Part shown: piece after piece, positions 35,656-46,322 of the stretch
Position numbering within the stretch: the first letter of the stretch is position 1
How the letters are laid out: each line of letters opens with the position of its first letter
Assembly: GCF_032854445.1 (NCBI RefSeq)
Contig: NC_088297.1
Location: 6,011,991-6,075,990 of the forward strand
DNA from: Liolophura sinensis
Lineage: Eukaryota > Mollusca > Polyplacophora > Chitonida > Chitonidae
Length of the DNA: 64,000 nt
Direction: 5' to 3'
Made by a program: the position numbers and the translations under genes
The notes under the pieces: generated by a model
What the model was told of the DNA's origin: nothing
The model's input: the letters and a program-made list of their open reading frames with translations, nothing else
The model's database searches: none

Positions 35656-36184
35656 TGGACTTTGTGGCAATGTCTAATCTGACCATTACTATTAACCGCT
35701 TCTGAACGTGAGCGTTCATTCGCTGGGCGACTGGCATACGAGTGTTGGATTTGACGCGGAGGTGTAGATCTCGCCATGAATGTTATTTTTCCACTATTTC
35801 TTTAATTGCATTTTGTTGTCTCACACCTGTAGCACGGAGCACTCAACACCTGGCTGCTCACCCCTAAGACCCCACACAAACAGGTGTGCGAGTCATTAGC
35901 ACTGCAGTTCATTACGGCCAGCTTGACGTTGACAAAACATACCTTGTGCTTCTGTCAGATAAAATGAGAACCGAGAGTGTTCTTTGTCGGTCTCACCAGA
36001 GCGTGCTGGGGTAAACAATGACCAAGATTTCCATGCTGCTACCTGGGATTTATTCACGAACTATGAGTTCGAAATTTGAATTTGATGTTATGTATAGAAT
36101 ATCGATATCCTGCTCTGCGTCACCCTTACCTGTCACCATCTTTATTCACTACTTATGTATCATTTCTTAAATTACTTTGATTAC
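35656..36184. other. no gene recognised
   Basis: Unique AT-rich sequence. Confidence 0.4.
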
Positions 36185-36532
36185 AAAATGGTGTTTTAGG
36201 TGGTTTGGGAAATACACTCAAAAAAATCATCTGTTAATTTTAACAGAAAGTCTGTTTTCTGTGTGATGCTATAACGTATTTTGCATATAACACACATATT
36301 TTATTAATTCAACACAAAGATTCTATTAGACTAACAGGATATTATGTTGAAGATGACAGAATATTGTGTTATAATAACTGAATACATTCTAGCATCACTC
36401 AAACCATAGGTTATCTATTAAAATCAACAGATTATTATGTTAGTGTAGGGTCTTGGAATTATCGACGTGGAACGCTCCTTCGTGGTTTACGCGTTATATA
36501 CAAATATCCCACTTTCAGATACAACAAAATTT
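36185..36532 (-). repeat. DR2 copy interrupted by a MITE
   Basis: GGTGTTTTAGGTGGTTTGGG on the left and GGGTCTTGGAATTATCGACG on the right of the MITE are contiguous in the DR2 copy at 40,685-40,730. Confidence 0.65.
36213..36447. mobile_element. MITE, TA-flanked, about 233 bp
   Basis: Terminal inverted repeats of about 33 bp start TACACTCAAAAAAATCATCT on the left. The right end read in reverse starts TACACTAACATAATAATCT, and both continue GTT.ATTTTAA. The flanking TA dinucleotides fit Tc1/mariner-type target duplication. It is AT-rich and non-coding. The host DR2 copy supplies a paralogous empty site. Confidence 0.75.
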
Positions 36533-36680
36533 GGAATCAAAGAGCAGTGACGACAGTGTGATAGCTGGTAAATGGTGTCGCGTAACCAGTGAAACACGGC
36601 CTGTTGTCAGTTTACCTCAGTAAGGCTTTTCAAGAGAATTTTAATTGTTATAACTTACACGCCCCTAACACATTCGTTTT
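36533..36680 (-). mobile_element. DR1 partial copy
   Basis: GAGCAGTGACGACAGTGTGA, AGCTGGTAAATGG, AACACGGCCTGTTGTCAGTT and CACGCCCCTAACAC. It abuts the DR2 copy on its left. Confidence 0.65.
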
Positions 36681-36819
36681 GGGCAGAGTTTAAAAAAACT
36701 CCATGGATGTTATCTGCAATGGGGTTCTCCGGCCCTATAAAAAGGGAAACAAATCCTCCAACTTATTAAAAATCAGCGCCCTCCACCTCCTTGAATAACA
36801 ATGCCACCTGTGATTCATT

Positions 36820-37037
36820 TTATTTATTTATTTGATCGGTGTTTAACGCCGTACTCAAGAATATTTCTTGAGTATATTTAACCTATACGACGGCGGCCAG
36901 CATTACGGTGGGTGGAAGCCGGGCAGAGCCCGTAGGAAACCCACGACCATCCGCAGGTCGCTGACAGACCTTGCCACGTACGGCCTGAGAGGAAGCCAGC
37001 TTGAGCTGGAGTTGAACTCACAGCGACCGCACTGGTG
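36820..37037 (-). mobile_element. Family A SINE lacking the tRNA head start
   Basis: TTTATTTATTTGATCGGTG tail, GGCGGCCAGCATTACGGTGG, body and B-box complement TGAACTCACAGCGACC. It ends at CACTGGTG, so the A-box portion is absent. A small duplication of AAGAATATTTCTTGAGTATA occurs near the tail. Confidence 0.85.
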
Positions 37038-37043
37038 CCACCT

Positions 37044-37082
37044 CATTCATAATGATCATTCATAATGATCATTCATAATGAT
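37044..37082. repeat. 13-bp tandem repeat, 3 units
   Basis: CATTCATAATGAT repeated three times directly after the SINE. Confidence 0.9.
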
Positions 37083-37296
37083 TTAGTATGTTATTATATT
37101 CAAGGGTACTGTTATTTATAGGGATTGAGGGCACTGCTGGTTTTCAAGTTACAAGCTTTGCTTTTATTTGCAGAGGGTCAGAGATCCCCATTTGTAAGAC
37201 GTCACCGATCTATAAGTACTGAAATCTGTGAATTGTCATCCCATTTAACAAAGAGTAGCATGAAGACAATCCAATGGCACAATGTGCTAGTTGAAA

Positions 37297-37360
37297 CCGG
37301 TGAAAACCGGTGAAATACGACCTCTTGTCAGTTGTACCTCAGCCAGAGTTTTCCCAGTAG
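37297..37360 (-). mobile_element. DR1 fragment
   Basis: ACCGGTGAAATACGACCTCT and TCAGTTGTACCTCAGCCAG. The preceding 10 bases (AAACCGGTGA) are duplicated in tandem. Confidence 0.6.
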
Positions 37361-37384
37361 TTCAAATAAAGTCAAGTTTGCACA

Positions 37385-38170
37385 AACACTGAAGACTAAC
37401 TCGCATTTGCCTAACACAATGTGGGATATAGAGACATCATTTTGTGGATAAAAAGTCAAGATTCCGCGGACACCTTAGCTTAATATTTGCTTGTATAACT
37501 TAATGAAGGATATAAGTTTAAGACTCCATGAACATTTAAGCTTAACAATTGTTTGTGTGACTCTATGAGGGATACACGTTCATGACTCCACAGCCACTCA
37601 AGCTTAACATTTGATTGCGTGTCTTAATACGGGATACTAGTATAAGTTTAAGACTCCATGAACATTTAAGCTTAACATTTGCTTGTATGACTTAAAGGGG
37701 TATACTTTTTCAAGATTCAATTGACATTTAAATTGACATATTCGCTTCCATACCAATATGAGGATTATTGACACCATATATTTGCGTATCCTATCACTGG
37801 GTCACCAGGAAACGAATATATTTTCAAAGACCCGTCAATCCAGTGCAGAAGAGCGATGTATGGGTGAATGGCTTCAAAGGGAAATAACCTACTCAGCAGA
37901 AACATTTGACGTCGTCTGCAGGCTTCGATAATATATATCTGTACCCACGTGAACGTTGTTGTCCAATAAAAACCGTAGTATTTTGTCTGATTAGGGATAT
38001 TACTATGTACGCTGCATGCAGTATTTCTTATTAGTGAGTAATGCAGATTTCAAAATTCCTCCATGGGCACTAAGACTAAACATTTGTTTGTATGATTTAT
38101 TGAGGGTTATAGGGTCCACATTCTTTGGACACTAAAATTGGTTTGCATGGGTAAATGTGGGATACAGATG
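37385..38170. repeat. degenerate tandem repeat, unit about 65-75 bp
   Basis: Recurring words in order are GACTCCATGAACATTTAAGC, TTAACATTTGCTTGTATGAC and TTAATGAGGGATA. They are clear at 37,440-37,700 and decayed at 38,030-38,170, with unrelated sequence between. A longer segment (AAGTTTAAGACTCCATGAAC) is repeated at 37,515 and 37,642. Confidence 0.7.
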
Positions 38171-38447
38171 CCAGTGACAGTTCTTAATTGAGGTTTAGTA
38201 GAAATTCAAGCCCGGTAGAAATCCAGATGTCAAATCTGATATCTATTTTCCATTTCTCATTCACAAACAGAGATGTATGGGGCCGATGGTTCCAAGGACA
38301 AAGTCTGAAACTACCATCGCACAATTAACCTGCACAAAAATACCTGTAATTAAGGCCGCAAAATGTCACTAATAACATTAGGATATTCCAGACACGAGCT
38401 ACAAAGCAGAGCTCAGGTATCAACGTTATAAATACTGTATAATAAAC

Positions 38448-38690
38448 TACGGCATAGAGAGTAAAACCAGAGCAGCCACCACAATGTGAAGCTTGGCAAC
38501 TAGTCACACGTAACTGGTGAAATACGGCCTCTTGTCAATTGACCTCAGTCACGGTTTTATTCTGTTTATGTGAACACTTACACACAGCAAATTACACGCT
38601 CCTAGCGCAGTGGCTCGGGCAGCAGTAATGTTAAAAATGCAGTAATGTGAATTGCAATACATCACATCGCATTTAATACACAAACACATC
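38448..38690 (-). mobile_element. DR1 near full-length copy
   Basis: GGCATAGAGAGTAAAACCAG, TACGGCCTCTTGTCAATTGA, ACACGCTCCTAGCGCAGTGG, and GCAGTAATGTGAATTGCAAT are in order. Confidence 0.7.
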
Positions 38691-39854
38691 AAATTCTGGC
38701 ATAAGGAGATGAGCCACAGTCGCCATGAAACTGTAACCGTTGGTCAACCATACGGACACCAAAGTGGGTTTAAAATGCATTGATGGTTGAACAGCAATTG
38801 TTCACAGGTAAAACCGATTCGAGACTATATTTGCAAGTATAAGTATTAACCACACAAACACGAAGATTATTATCTGTTAACAGTTTAAGTCGAGGTATTC
38901 ACAGCTATGAAACAGAACATAACAACCAACTGTCTGTCTATATTTGTATATAAATATTGTACTAATTGTAGATTACAATTTACGAATCTAACACTCATTG
39001 TGCTTGATGTGCTTGTCCTTGAATGGAATCCACACAGTTTCTCTTACTGTGCGTGCTTGGAATGTGTTGGAAAATTGTCTTCCAGTATGTTTATGAAAAT
39101 TGTCTAATTACTATCCAGCAATATACCTCCAAAACTTGCCTAAAAATGCGTTCCATGATGTATGTGAAATGTCTTGCAGCATGTGGAATGTGTCTCAAAA
39201 CTTGTCCCGTAGCACACGTTGCTGTGTGATAGATATTTGTCCAAAATGTGCCCTGCAGTATCAGTTATGTAGCTAACTTGAGTCCAGTTCTTCCAATAGA
39301 TCCACATTTGCACGAATTCATTTACGTGAGAGAGTGTGGAATACTCAGTCGTTGGACTATACTTTGAATTAAGGTTTTGTAGAGATTCAAAAACAATAAA
39401 CTTTTTTATTCGGATACAGTCCAGTCTCGCTGATTCGTGACGTGTTATATGGAGAACGTATATTTTACTGACACAATCTATCAGATGAGATTTCAAAGTC
39501 ATTGTTTTAAACTCAACACCTTCCGGGGTCACGATCAAATCACGAAAAACTCTCAGACTTAAGTCTAAATTTCAGTCATTAAACTTGGTGTGTTCCTTTC
39601 CGTTATTTTGATTGAAATCTGTTTCACAATAACTTACCAAGAATTTACGTTGTTCAGCAACATTTTGAATTTGTTATTTAAGAAATAGCAATGTTGAAGT
39701 GATTTGAAATTTTGACTTAAGCTTAAGATCGCTTCGTGTGTATGTATGACATAAGAAGACACATCTCAGTCAACCTGTACTAGCAACTACACATGCTAAA
39801 ACAGCACCTGCTCCATTCTGAACCTCGGCGTCGAAACTGACATCTTAATACCAA
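38691..39854. other. no gene recognised; decayed repeats at 39.05-39.27 kb
   Basis: AAAATTGTCTTCCAGTATGT-like words recur (AAATGTCTTGCAGCATGTGG, AAATGTGCCCTGCAGTATCA), suggesting an old tandem array. The 132-codon minus frame at 39,140-39,538 crosses this and has no recognisable domain. Confidence 0.4.
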
Positions 39855-39944
39855 CCACAATGGACGTTCCAAGTCAATAATCATAAGACCGCTTTTCAAA
39901 ACCAACACAGAACACAGAAGAACTAAGAAAGTATACAAAAACAA
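39855..39944 (+). repeat. DR2 fragment
   Basis: TGGACGTTCCAAGTCAATAA, TCATAAGACCGC and AGAACTAAGAAAGTATAC. It is followed directly by DR1 in reverse. Confidence 0.6.
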
Positions 39945-40175
39945 CAGGCTACAGCATGGGGAATAAAACTGGAGCAGTGATGACATTGTGATTGTTGATG
40001 AATGACCACACGCTGAAGTACGGCCTCTTGTCAACGCACTTCAGTTTAATCTAACTTATCATATAAATGCTTGCAAAGTAGCAACTTACAAATCCACTGG
40101 CACCGTGGTTTTCGCAGAATTATAACAAAATATGCAGTGCTGTTAAATGTAATTTATTAGACGACGCCATCAGCA
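39945..40175 (-). mobile_element. DR1 near full-length copy
   Basis: GCTACAGCATGGGGAATAAA, GATGACATTGTGATTGTTGA, CGGCCTCTTGTC and TATGCAGTGCTGTTAAATG match the family order. Confidence 0.7.
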
Positions 40176-40221
40176 AGGAATGTTTTACATTGCAGACGTA
40201 TATTTATTTATTAATATTATT

Positions 40222-40481
40222 GAGTATGGCGTAAGACATCAATCAAATAAATAAATATATTTATTCTCAAGAATATTTCACTTATACGACGGCGGCCAGC
40301 ATAATGGTTGGAGGAGACTGGGCAGAGCGCGGAGGAAACCCACGACCATCCACAGGTATCCGAATGACCTTCCCACGCTCAGCCAAACAGGAAGCCTGCA
40401 TGAGGCGGACTAATAGCGACCGCATTGGTTGGAGGCCTCTGGGCCATTGCGACGTGCTAGCCCCCTCGGCCACGGAGGCCC
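40222..40481 (-). mobile_element. Family A SINE pair joined tail to tail
   Basis: 40,222-40,258 is the 3' end of a plus-strand copy (TGAGTATGGCGTAAGACATC plus AAATAAAT). 40,259-40,481 is a minus-strand copy from TTATTCTCAAGAATATTTCA to GGCCACGGAGGCCC, with a diverged B-box region. The two share one AT-rich junction. Confidence 0.8.
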
Positions 40482-40645
40482 TTGTAGGCGTATAAATTGA
40501 ATCAGTATCCCGATTGTAAGACAACATCACTAATGTTCTCGCCATATTTTGAAAGATGAGATCAGTGACGAGTGAGTATGCTGAACGTCTTCCATTATAC
40601 TGCAATAGTTATAAAATTTATAAAAAGTAAAATGACGTTTTCTGA

Positions 40646-40790
40646 TGGAGTGTCCTGAGAAACTCAGTATGTTCCTCTAGGAAGTGGTGTCTTAGGTTGT
40701 TTTGGAAATGGGTCTTGCGACCATCGACTTGGAACGACCTTCTGTGGTTTATAAGCGATACACAAATGTCAGACTTGACGTTTAGACTAA
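40646..40790 (-). repeat. DR2 copy with uninterrupted MITE target site
   Basis: GGTGTCTTAGGTTGTTTTGG, then AAATGGGTCTTGCGACC and ATCGACTTGGAACGACC. It lines up with both flanks of the MITE at 36,213 and lacks the insertion. Confidence 0.65.
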
Positions 40791-40811
40791 ATACAGCAAT
40801 ATTCACAAAGG

Positions 40812-40930
40812 AGACCAATAAATGAATAAAGTGAATAGATGAATAAAGTGAATAGATGAATAAAGTGAACAGATGACAAAAGTCAATAGATGAATAAAGT
40901 CAATAGATGAATAAAATGAATAGATGAATA
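40812..40930. repeat. 17-bp tandem repeat
   Basis: About seven units of AGATGAATAAAGTGAAT. Confidence 0.9.
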
Positions 40931-41642
40931 AAGTGAGTGAATGGAGCGGGACTGTTGTGCTTGCACGTATGTTTTGCCAAACAGATCAGAGCCTTTAGAA
41001 CATACTAATTAACACCGCCTTCATGTTTTCCCAAGTAATTCGCCCCTCTGTGAATAGTGACGTCAACAAGTACACAATGTTTAATTTGGATCACACGATA
41101 CCGCAGTTTAAACATGAAACTTGTATATTATACTAAATTTCCATATAAACAACAATAGTAATAATAATAATATTTTTACTTAACGAAGGCTGCTTGATCA
41201 ATTTACAAAGAATTTTTTCGCCCCCAAGACCTTCAAAAGACATGCCTTGAATATTCCCCGTGTCTTTCCTGCATTTTTTGGTTCTCTGGTGGCTAATGTT
41301 AAAATGTTTTGTGCATTTATCTTGATTATCATCAACTTATAAGCTAACATGGTACACGAATCGCATACTGATTTCATTCAATCGCCAAGAACATTCCTTG
41401 TACCTTTTCTACATCACTGAAAACTGTTGACTTCTTCTCTCTGCACGAACTGGTCCCTATTTCTTACTATACTTTCTCAGTCCTTTGGTGATTTGTGTTG
41501 ATTTTGCTTGACGACTGATATAGCAATGTCTGTTTCGACTCTTAGGTTAAACAAAATTAACCATTAATGATATAAGTAGATACTACTGACAAACTGGGTA
41601 AGACACAAATGGATGAAGACGTATGAACATGGCAAGCTGTGA
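40931..41642. other. no gene; DR2 fragment at about 41,290-41,400
   Basis: The fragment carries TTGATTATCATCAACTTATA and ACATGGTACACGAATCGCAT. The rest is AT-rich, with an ATA/ATAATA stretch near 41,160. Confidence 0.4.
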
Positions 41643-41755
41643 TGAATTTTCTCCGGGTCCTGCCCAGTTTCCTCCCACCTCAATGTTGGCTGCCGTCGCA
41701 TAAATGAAATATTCTTGAGTGCGACGTAAAACATCAATCAAATAAATAAATAAAT
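41643..41755 (+). mobile_element. Family A SINE, 3' end only
   Basis: CCGGGTCCTGCCCAGTTTCC, TGTTGGCTGCCGTCGCATAA, GTAAAACATCAATCAAATAA. Confidence 0.85.
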
Positions 41756-42989
41756 ATTTTTTTCAACCAGGCTCACATATAAACCTTTCTAAATTCGACA
41801 GTACCAGTGGACAACATGACTCGACATTTTGACACTCTCAACCGATTTCTGAACTCGGTTTACACGAGGAGCAGAACCCCTTATTTGATTTCATTTTTAT
41901 ATTTGATTGGTGTTTTAAAACATCTTATTAACCCTGTGGTATTGTGTATAAATTATGCTCTCTGCTCTAGTGTATAAAAAATGTAACAGATAGAAAAATG
42001 GCCAGGATTACGTCGAAATCCATCAAAACAAAAACGTCGTATCAAAGACCGGAAGCCGGTAACGCGCAGACGCGATAGCTGCTATATCGGTATGTCACGT
42101 TGACCTGGGCGAATGACGATTCCCCAAGGAAATATGGGTTAGTTGCGTCTGATAACTACGGAGACAGGCAAGCATATCTGGCTATAACATCAAATAATTA
42201 ACCAAGCGGTAAGTTTAACATACCACCGTAAATCTTCGACGTTGCTCCATTTAAAAACCAGGCAATAAATATCTCAAATTTCATTCTCATGCTAAATGTG
42301 ACAGCGTTTCTGGTAAGCTAACAATGGGTACAGAAGGTGGCTCATTGCATTCCATTCAATAACACAACAAACGATTTCAGCTCACTTCAAAGCTCCATAT
42401 TCATAGCTAAAGAAATTAACATCTTCGAATGTCGTATTGTTACAAGACACGAAACCCAAAAACAATTGATAAATGCAGACACAAAATAAGAAGAAACGTA
42501 GTCCTACTCTGGAGATTCACAGTATAAACAAAGCAACGCCGATAGGTTCAGGATAACCCCAAATTATGCTTCAACTGTATCAGCAATTAGAATTGCAAAG
42601 CATCACTCCTTTTTGTCCTAGTTCTGTCGCCACAGTAGTTGTGTGTGTACATTCCCTTTTGGAGAGCATATCTAACCTGTACTGCCCGACCCTAACCAGC
42701 CAAGCATCCATAAGTTAGCAGTGTTATCATTGCTGTACCTGTTATTGAACTACTGCCTTGCGCCGCAGAATTCACGCTCATTGCCTGATTATCTCTTAAA
42801 ATGGCCGAATCAGTCTCGACCAGGCCTTGTCTAAACATAAGCGCACCCACCTTAGCTTGACTGTGTTGTCCAGCCGTGGAATCCAGACGAGCTGTGGTTC
42901 TTGTTCAAAGGTAAAAACGGTGTCTCTTGAACAGCCCGTCTGTCCCCTCTATTCCCTGGCTCCTTAAACCCGGTCGGCCATCATAATGC
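41756..42989. other. no gene recognised
   Basis: A SINE-tail remnant (TATATTTGATTGGTGTTTTA) lies near 41,899. Otherwise unique, with GC rising towards 43 kb. Confidence 0.4.
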
Positions 42990-43110
42990 CTAGCTGTGCC
43001 ATCCGAGTTCGAGCCCAGACTCCTGAGACCACGTGACCCAAAGATGACGTCGTTAATCCGGCCTTGCCTGCCGCCATTATGGTTCACAAGGTAAATAATT
43101 ATATAAACAG
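42990..43110. promoter_or_regulatory. promoter-like CpG patch
   Basis: In about 55 bp there are an E-box palindrome CACGTG (43,030-43,035), a CRE-like TGACGTCG (43,045-43,052) and a YY1-like GCCGCCATTATGG (43,070-43,082). The last is followed by AAG/GTAAAT, a donor-like site. CpG density exceeds that of the flanks. This is inferred from motifs only. Confidence 0.25.
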
Positions 43111-43616
43111 CAAAATGGCAGATGATTGGATGGCCATGGCAATAGTCCCGTTCAGCGATACACCTATATCATATAGGTTCAGTCTCGAGGCATCGATCGG
43201 GCAAATGCCAGCAGAGCACGGAGGACGGAGGGCTGTCAGGCGCCTGTGCCTTGCAGTTCGCTGTCTTGTCCCATCAGACTATTCACAATCTGCAGACTAT
43301 CTGTAGATATACCACTAAAGCAGGCCGCCATTACCGATAAGCCAGATGGCATTAGGCTATGGCGTTTACTCTCAAATACAGACAGACAACTGTAGAACAG
43401 CCTTGCATTTGTATTGATCTTTATTCTCGCATACAGGTCGGCTGTGTCACGAAATGGGAAGAAGACGGAGCAGAGGGTGAAATTCAGCAATGCCCGAGAA
43501 AAAAATAGGACAACTACATGGCCACGGTGGCCGCGACACCACACTTCGCTCAACGCGCAGGGAGCTCGAGGATGTCGCGTGTTGTTGATGTTGCCATAGA
43601 AACAGCTGGATGAACG

Positions 43617-43756
43617 ATGGAACCGGTTAGATGCGGCCTGTCCCTGCTGGAGGACGGAATTGGAATATTGAATTCTGCTAGGAGAACATTTAATTTGTCG
43701 GATCTTCTCAGAGAACGAGTGGTTAGAGTGGTACTTGAGGCCCGTCGACATGGCTG
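43617..43756 (+). CDS. possible first coding exon, unidentified
   Basis: An ATG in good context (A at -3, G at +4) opens 46 codons. The product includes MEPVRCGLSLLEDGIGIL and, at its end, LSDLLRERVVRVVLEARRHG, a probable amphipathic basic helix. The frame ends 4 bases before a stop, and exactly there sits a strong donor, GGCTG/GTAAGC. The stretch is GC- and CpG-richer than its surroundings and lies 0.5 kb downstream of promoter-like motifs. No downstream exon was recognised and I cannot name a family. An antisense frame of 181 codons overlaps and makes chance a real alternative. Confidence 0.2.
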
Positions 43757-44234
43757 GTAAGCCAACCCCGCCGGCTTCCACTGCAGTTTATCTTTTCCTT
43801 AACAACACATTCACTGGAACCTATGCATGTGTAATCTCTAATTAGACCCAAGATAAAGTCCCACACATCGCTGATTTCGTCTCTAATGTCTCTTGACAAC
43901 ATGCTCAAGAAAACACGTTTTCCTTCGTCGAAGAACAAAAGACGCTTGAGACCACTTGGATAACATAACTTTCGGGCGATGGCTAAAGCATTTTTGACAA
44001 CGAATCCTTAATCCATACCAGCAGGCAGAATTGCTAAAACGCTTCTCAAGAACTCACCACCCATTGGTCAATTCATGACCAACGTTTGAAATCTGTTGTT
44101 TTGCATTTGAAGCGACAAAGTCGAGAATACGGCACATAACAATAATAAGCCCGAAGAACAAAAAAAAAAAACAAAGTTGAAGAACAAAGCGTATCTACAA
44201 CCAAATAGTCAACTCCGACATTCGTAAACGACTA
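43757..44234. other. no gene recognised
   Basis: Unique AT-rich DNA with an A-run at about 44,161. Confidence 0.4.
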
Positions 44235-44480
44235 GCTTACCATATATCGAGGTTCCAAGTTGATAATCGCAAGGCCCATTTCAAAAGTCACCTAAAACAT
44301 TAGTTCACCAAGGAAAATTCAAGAAATAGCATACAAGTAGCAAATAAAGGTGGTAACATGTAGGAGAGAAGCTGTCAGCAGTTTTTAATGGTGCATGGAA
44401 GAGTCGACATTCTCGATTTGAAATCCAATTCAAGTTTTAAACTGGTGTCGTGCTTGGATTGCAACTATTCATAAAACCAT
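44235..44480 (+). repeat. DR2 copy, diverged
   Basis: AGGTTCCAAGTTGATAATCG, CAAGGCCCATTTC, and later ATTGCAACTATTCATAAAAC, with a recognisable but patchy order. Confidence 0.5.
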
Positions 44481-44550
44481 CATGTTGTGATGTAACAAAC
44501 ATGAATGCTTTGTTCTGTTTAACATTCGAAGTAAAATAGCGTGTTACTGA

Positions 44551-44874
44551 GTGAGTGAGTGCTTGGGGTTTAACGTCGTACAAGTTTTCAGTCAGGAGTC
44601 CTTAGGGTGCATGTACGTGTAATGTGCCTCCTTGTTGCAGGATGGATTTCCACCGCTCTTTTATCTAGTGCTGCTCCACTGAGACGACTTACCGAAGACA
44701 AGTAAGCTGCCCCGTTCGAGCCATTATACTTATACGGGTCAACCGGTCGCTGCACTATCCCTTTAATGCCGAACGCTAAGCGAGGAAGCTACAACTTCCT
44801 CTTTTGAAGTCTTAAGTGTGACCCGACCCAGGATTGACCCTGGATGTGCTGTTCCCGAAGCGGACACTCTACCA
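44551..44874 (-). mobile_element. SINE-B with perfect target-site duplication
   Basis: GTGAGTGAGTGCTTGGGGTT tail, GGTGCATGTACGTGTAATGT, CCTCCTTGTTGCAGGATGGA, B-box complement CCCAGGATTGACCCTGG, ending at CTCTACCAA. The first 15 or so bases of the tRNA head are missing. The duplication AGCGTGTTACTGA is perfect at 44,538-44,550 and 44,875-44,887, so the insertion looks young. Confidence 0.9.
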
Positions 44875-45079
44875 AGCGTGTTACTGAATTTCATTGCAGA
44901 ACTGCAGAATTTCAGAACTGCGGAATTTCATCAGCCATTCCACATTACTTGCAACAGGTAAACTGTAATATACGCTGTTGTAAATCTTAAAACATAACAC
45001 CTAAAGAAACAGGCTTTTGTATGCATTCCTGTCCTTCCCTTGTCTTTACGTTACTTCATAAACCATCTGCGTGATGATA

Positions 45080-45310
45080 TAATTAAAGATGAACAGGATA
45101 GAGAGTAAAACCAGAGCACTGACGACAGTGTGATAGTTGACAAATGATCACACATAACCGGTGAAATAGTAAATAGTAACAAATTACACGCCCCCTGGTA
45201 ACATGATAACATTAAAGCAATGCAAAGGGACAGGAGACACAAATGCAAAACTATAGCTCAGTACTGTAGAAAAAAGATAAGACATTTAAAAATAAACACA
45301 CAAGTTACTG
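45080..45310 (-). mobile_element. DR1 copy, variant tail
   Basis: GAGAGTAAAACCAGAGCACT, GACGACAGTGTGATAGTTGA, ACACGCCCCCTGGTAACATG. The distal part (GCAATGCAAAGGGACAGGAG) matches 13,795-13,905, defining a DR1 subfamily. Confidence 0.65.
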
Positions 45311-45384
45311 AGAAATGATCTAAACTTCGATTGGCATGACCAGTGCAATAAACCAGCCAAAGTATATTTTGATTTCGGATTTTT

Positions 45385-45490
45385 TTTAACCAGTGAAATA
45401 CACCTTCTTCTCAGTTTACCTCAGAGTTTTATTCTAAATGTTCAAGTAAATGCAAAAATAGTAGCAATTTACACGCCCCCTAGCACGGGC
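45385..45490 (-). mobile_element. DR1 fragment
   Basis: CCAGTGAAATACACCTTCTT, GTTTTATTCTAAATGTTCAA, CAATTTACACGCCCCCTAGC. Confidence 0.65.
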
Positions 45491-45625
45491 AGACTGAGAC
45501 CGGCAGGATTCCTACATCGGAAACAATACTCTGCCATGGCCCAGGACCAATATAGGTATAGTGACATCTGGAAATTATTATCTGGGAATTCCGTGAGGTA
45601 ACTTATTTCTCAGTGATACAGCTGA

Positions 45626-45905
45626 TTTATTTATTTATTTATGCATTTATTTATTTATTTATTTATTTATTTATTTCATTGAAGTTTACTCCGTAATAAA
45701 GAATATTTCACTTTTACGTCGGCGGGCAGCTTTATGGTGGAAGGAAACCGGGCAGAGGCCAGGGGAAACCGAAGACCCTCCTCAGGTTGCTTGCAGACCT
45801 TCCAACGTACGGCCAGAGAGGAAACCAACAAGAACTCACAGCGATCTCACTGGTGAGAGGCTCCTAGGTCATTGCGCCGCGCTGGCACTCTAATCACGGA
45901 TGCCC
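45626..45905 (-). mobile_element. Family A SINE with long (TTTA)n tail
   Basis: The tail spans about 50 bp of TTTA repeats, with one TGCA interruption. The body and B-box complement AGAACTCACAGCGATCTC follow, ending at CACGGATGCCC. Confidence 0.85.
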
Positions 45906-46079
45906 TATATATGAATTTAAGATCATTATATACACAGAAGCAGTTCACAATGATGCCGGGTTGATGCAAAAATGTTATAGGCGTGTAAATTTATTGAGTA
46001 TCCAAATCGTGAATCGTGAATCGTTAATCAAAACTATCTGTCTCCGTTGCGCTTTGGCTGCAACTGTTCATATATCGAA

Positions 46080-46287
46080 TGGGCCTCCGTGGCTCAGTTG
46101 ATTAGCGCGCTGTCAGCTCATGCTGGCTTCTTCTCCGGTCGTGCGTGGGAAGGCCTGCGCAACTTGCGCATAGTCGTGGGTTTCCCCGGGCTCTGCCGAG
46201 TTTCCTCCCACCATGATGCTGGCCGCCGTTGCATAAGTGAAATATTCTTGAGTACGGCGTAAAACACCAATCAAATAAATAAATCAA
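46080..46287 (+). mobile_element. Family A SINE with internal deletion of the B box
   Basis: The head GGGCCTCCGTGGCTCAGTTG and GATTAGCGCGCTG join directly to CAGCTCATGCTGGCTTC, skipping about 60 bp that normally hold the B box. The rest and the AAATAAAT tail are complete. Confidence 0.85.
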
Positions 46288-46322
46288 ATGTGGCGACTTT
46301 GTTTAACACAATACTTACAAAT

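Noticed and set aside
39140-39538. 132-codon minus-strand frame as a gene or as the missing AP4E1 ear
   Set aside because: It overlaps a decayed tandem repeat and does not resemble an adaptin appendage.
43236-43781. 181-codon minus-strand frame as a gene
   Set aside because: About one frame of this length is expected by chance in 64 kb. The product has no domain, and the plus strand offers a better-supported exon candidate.
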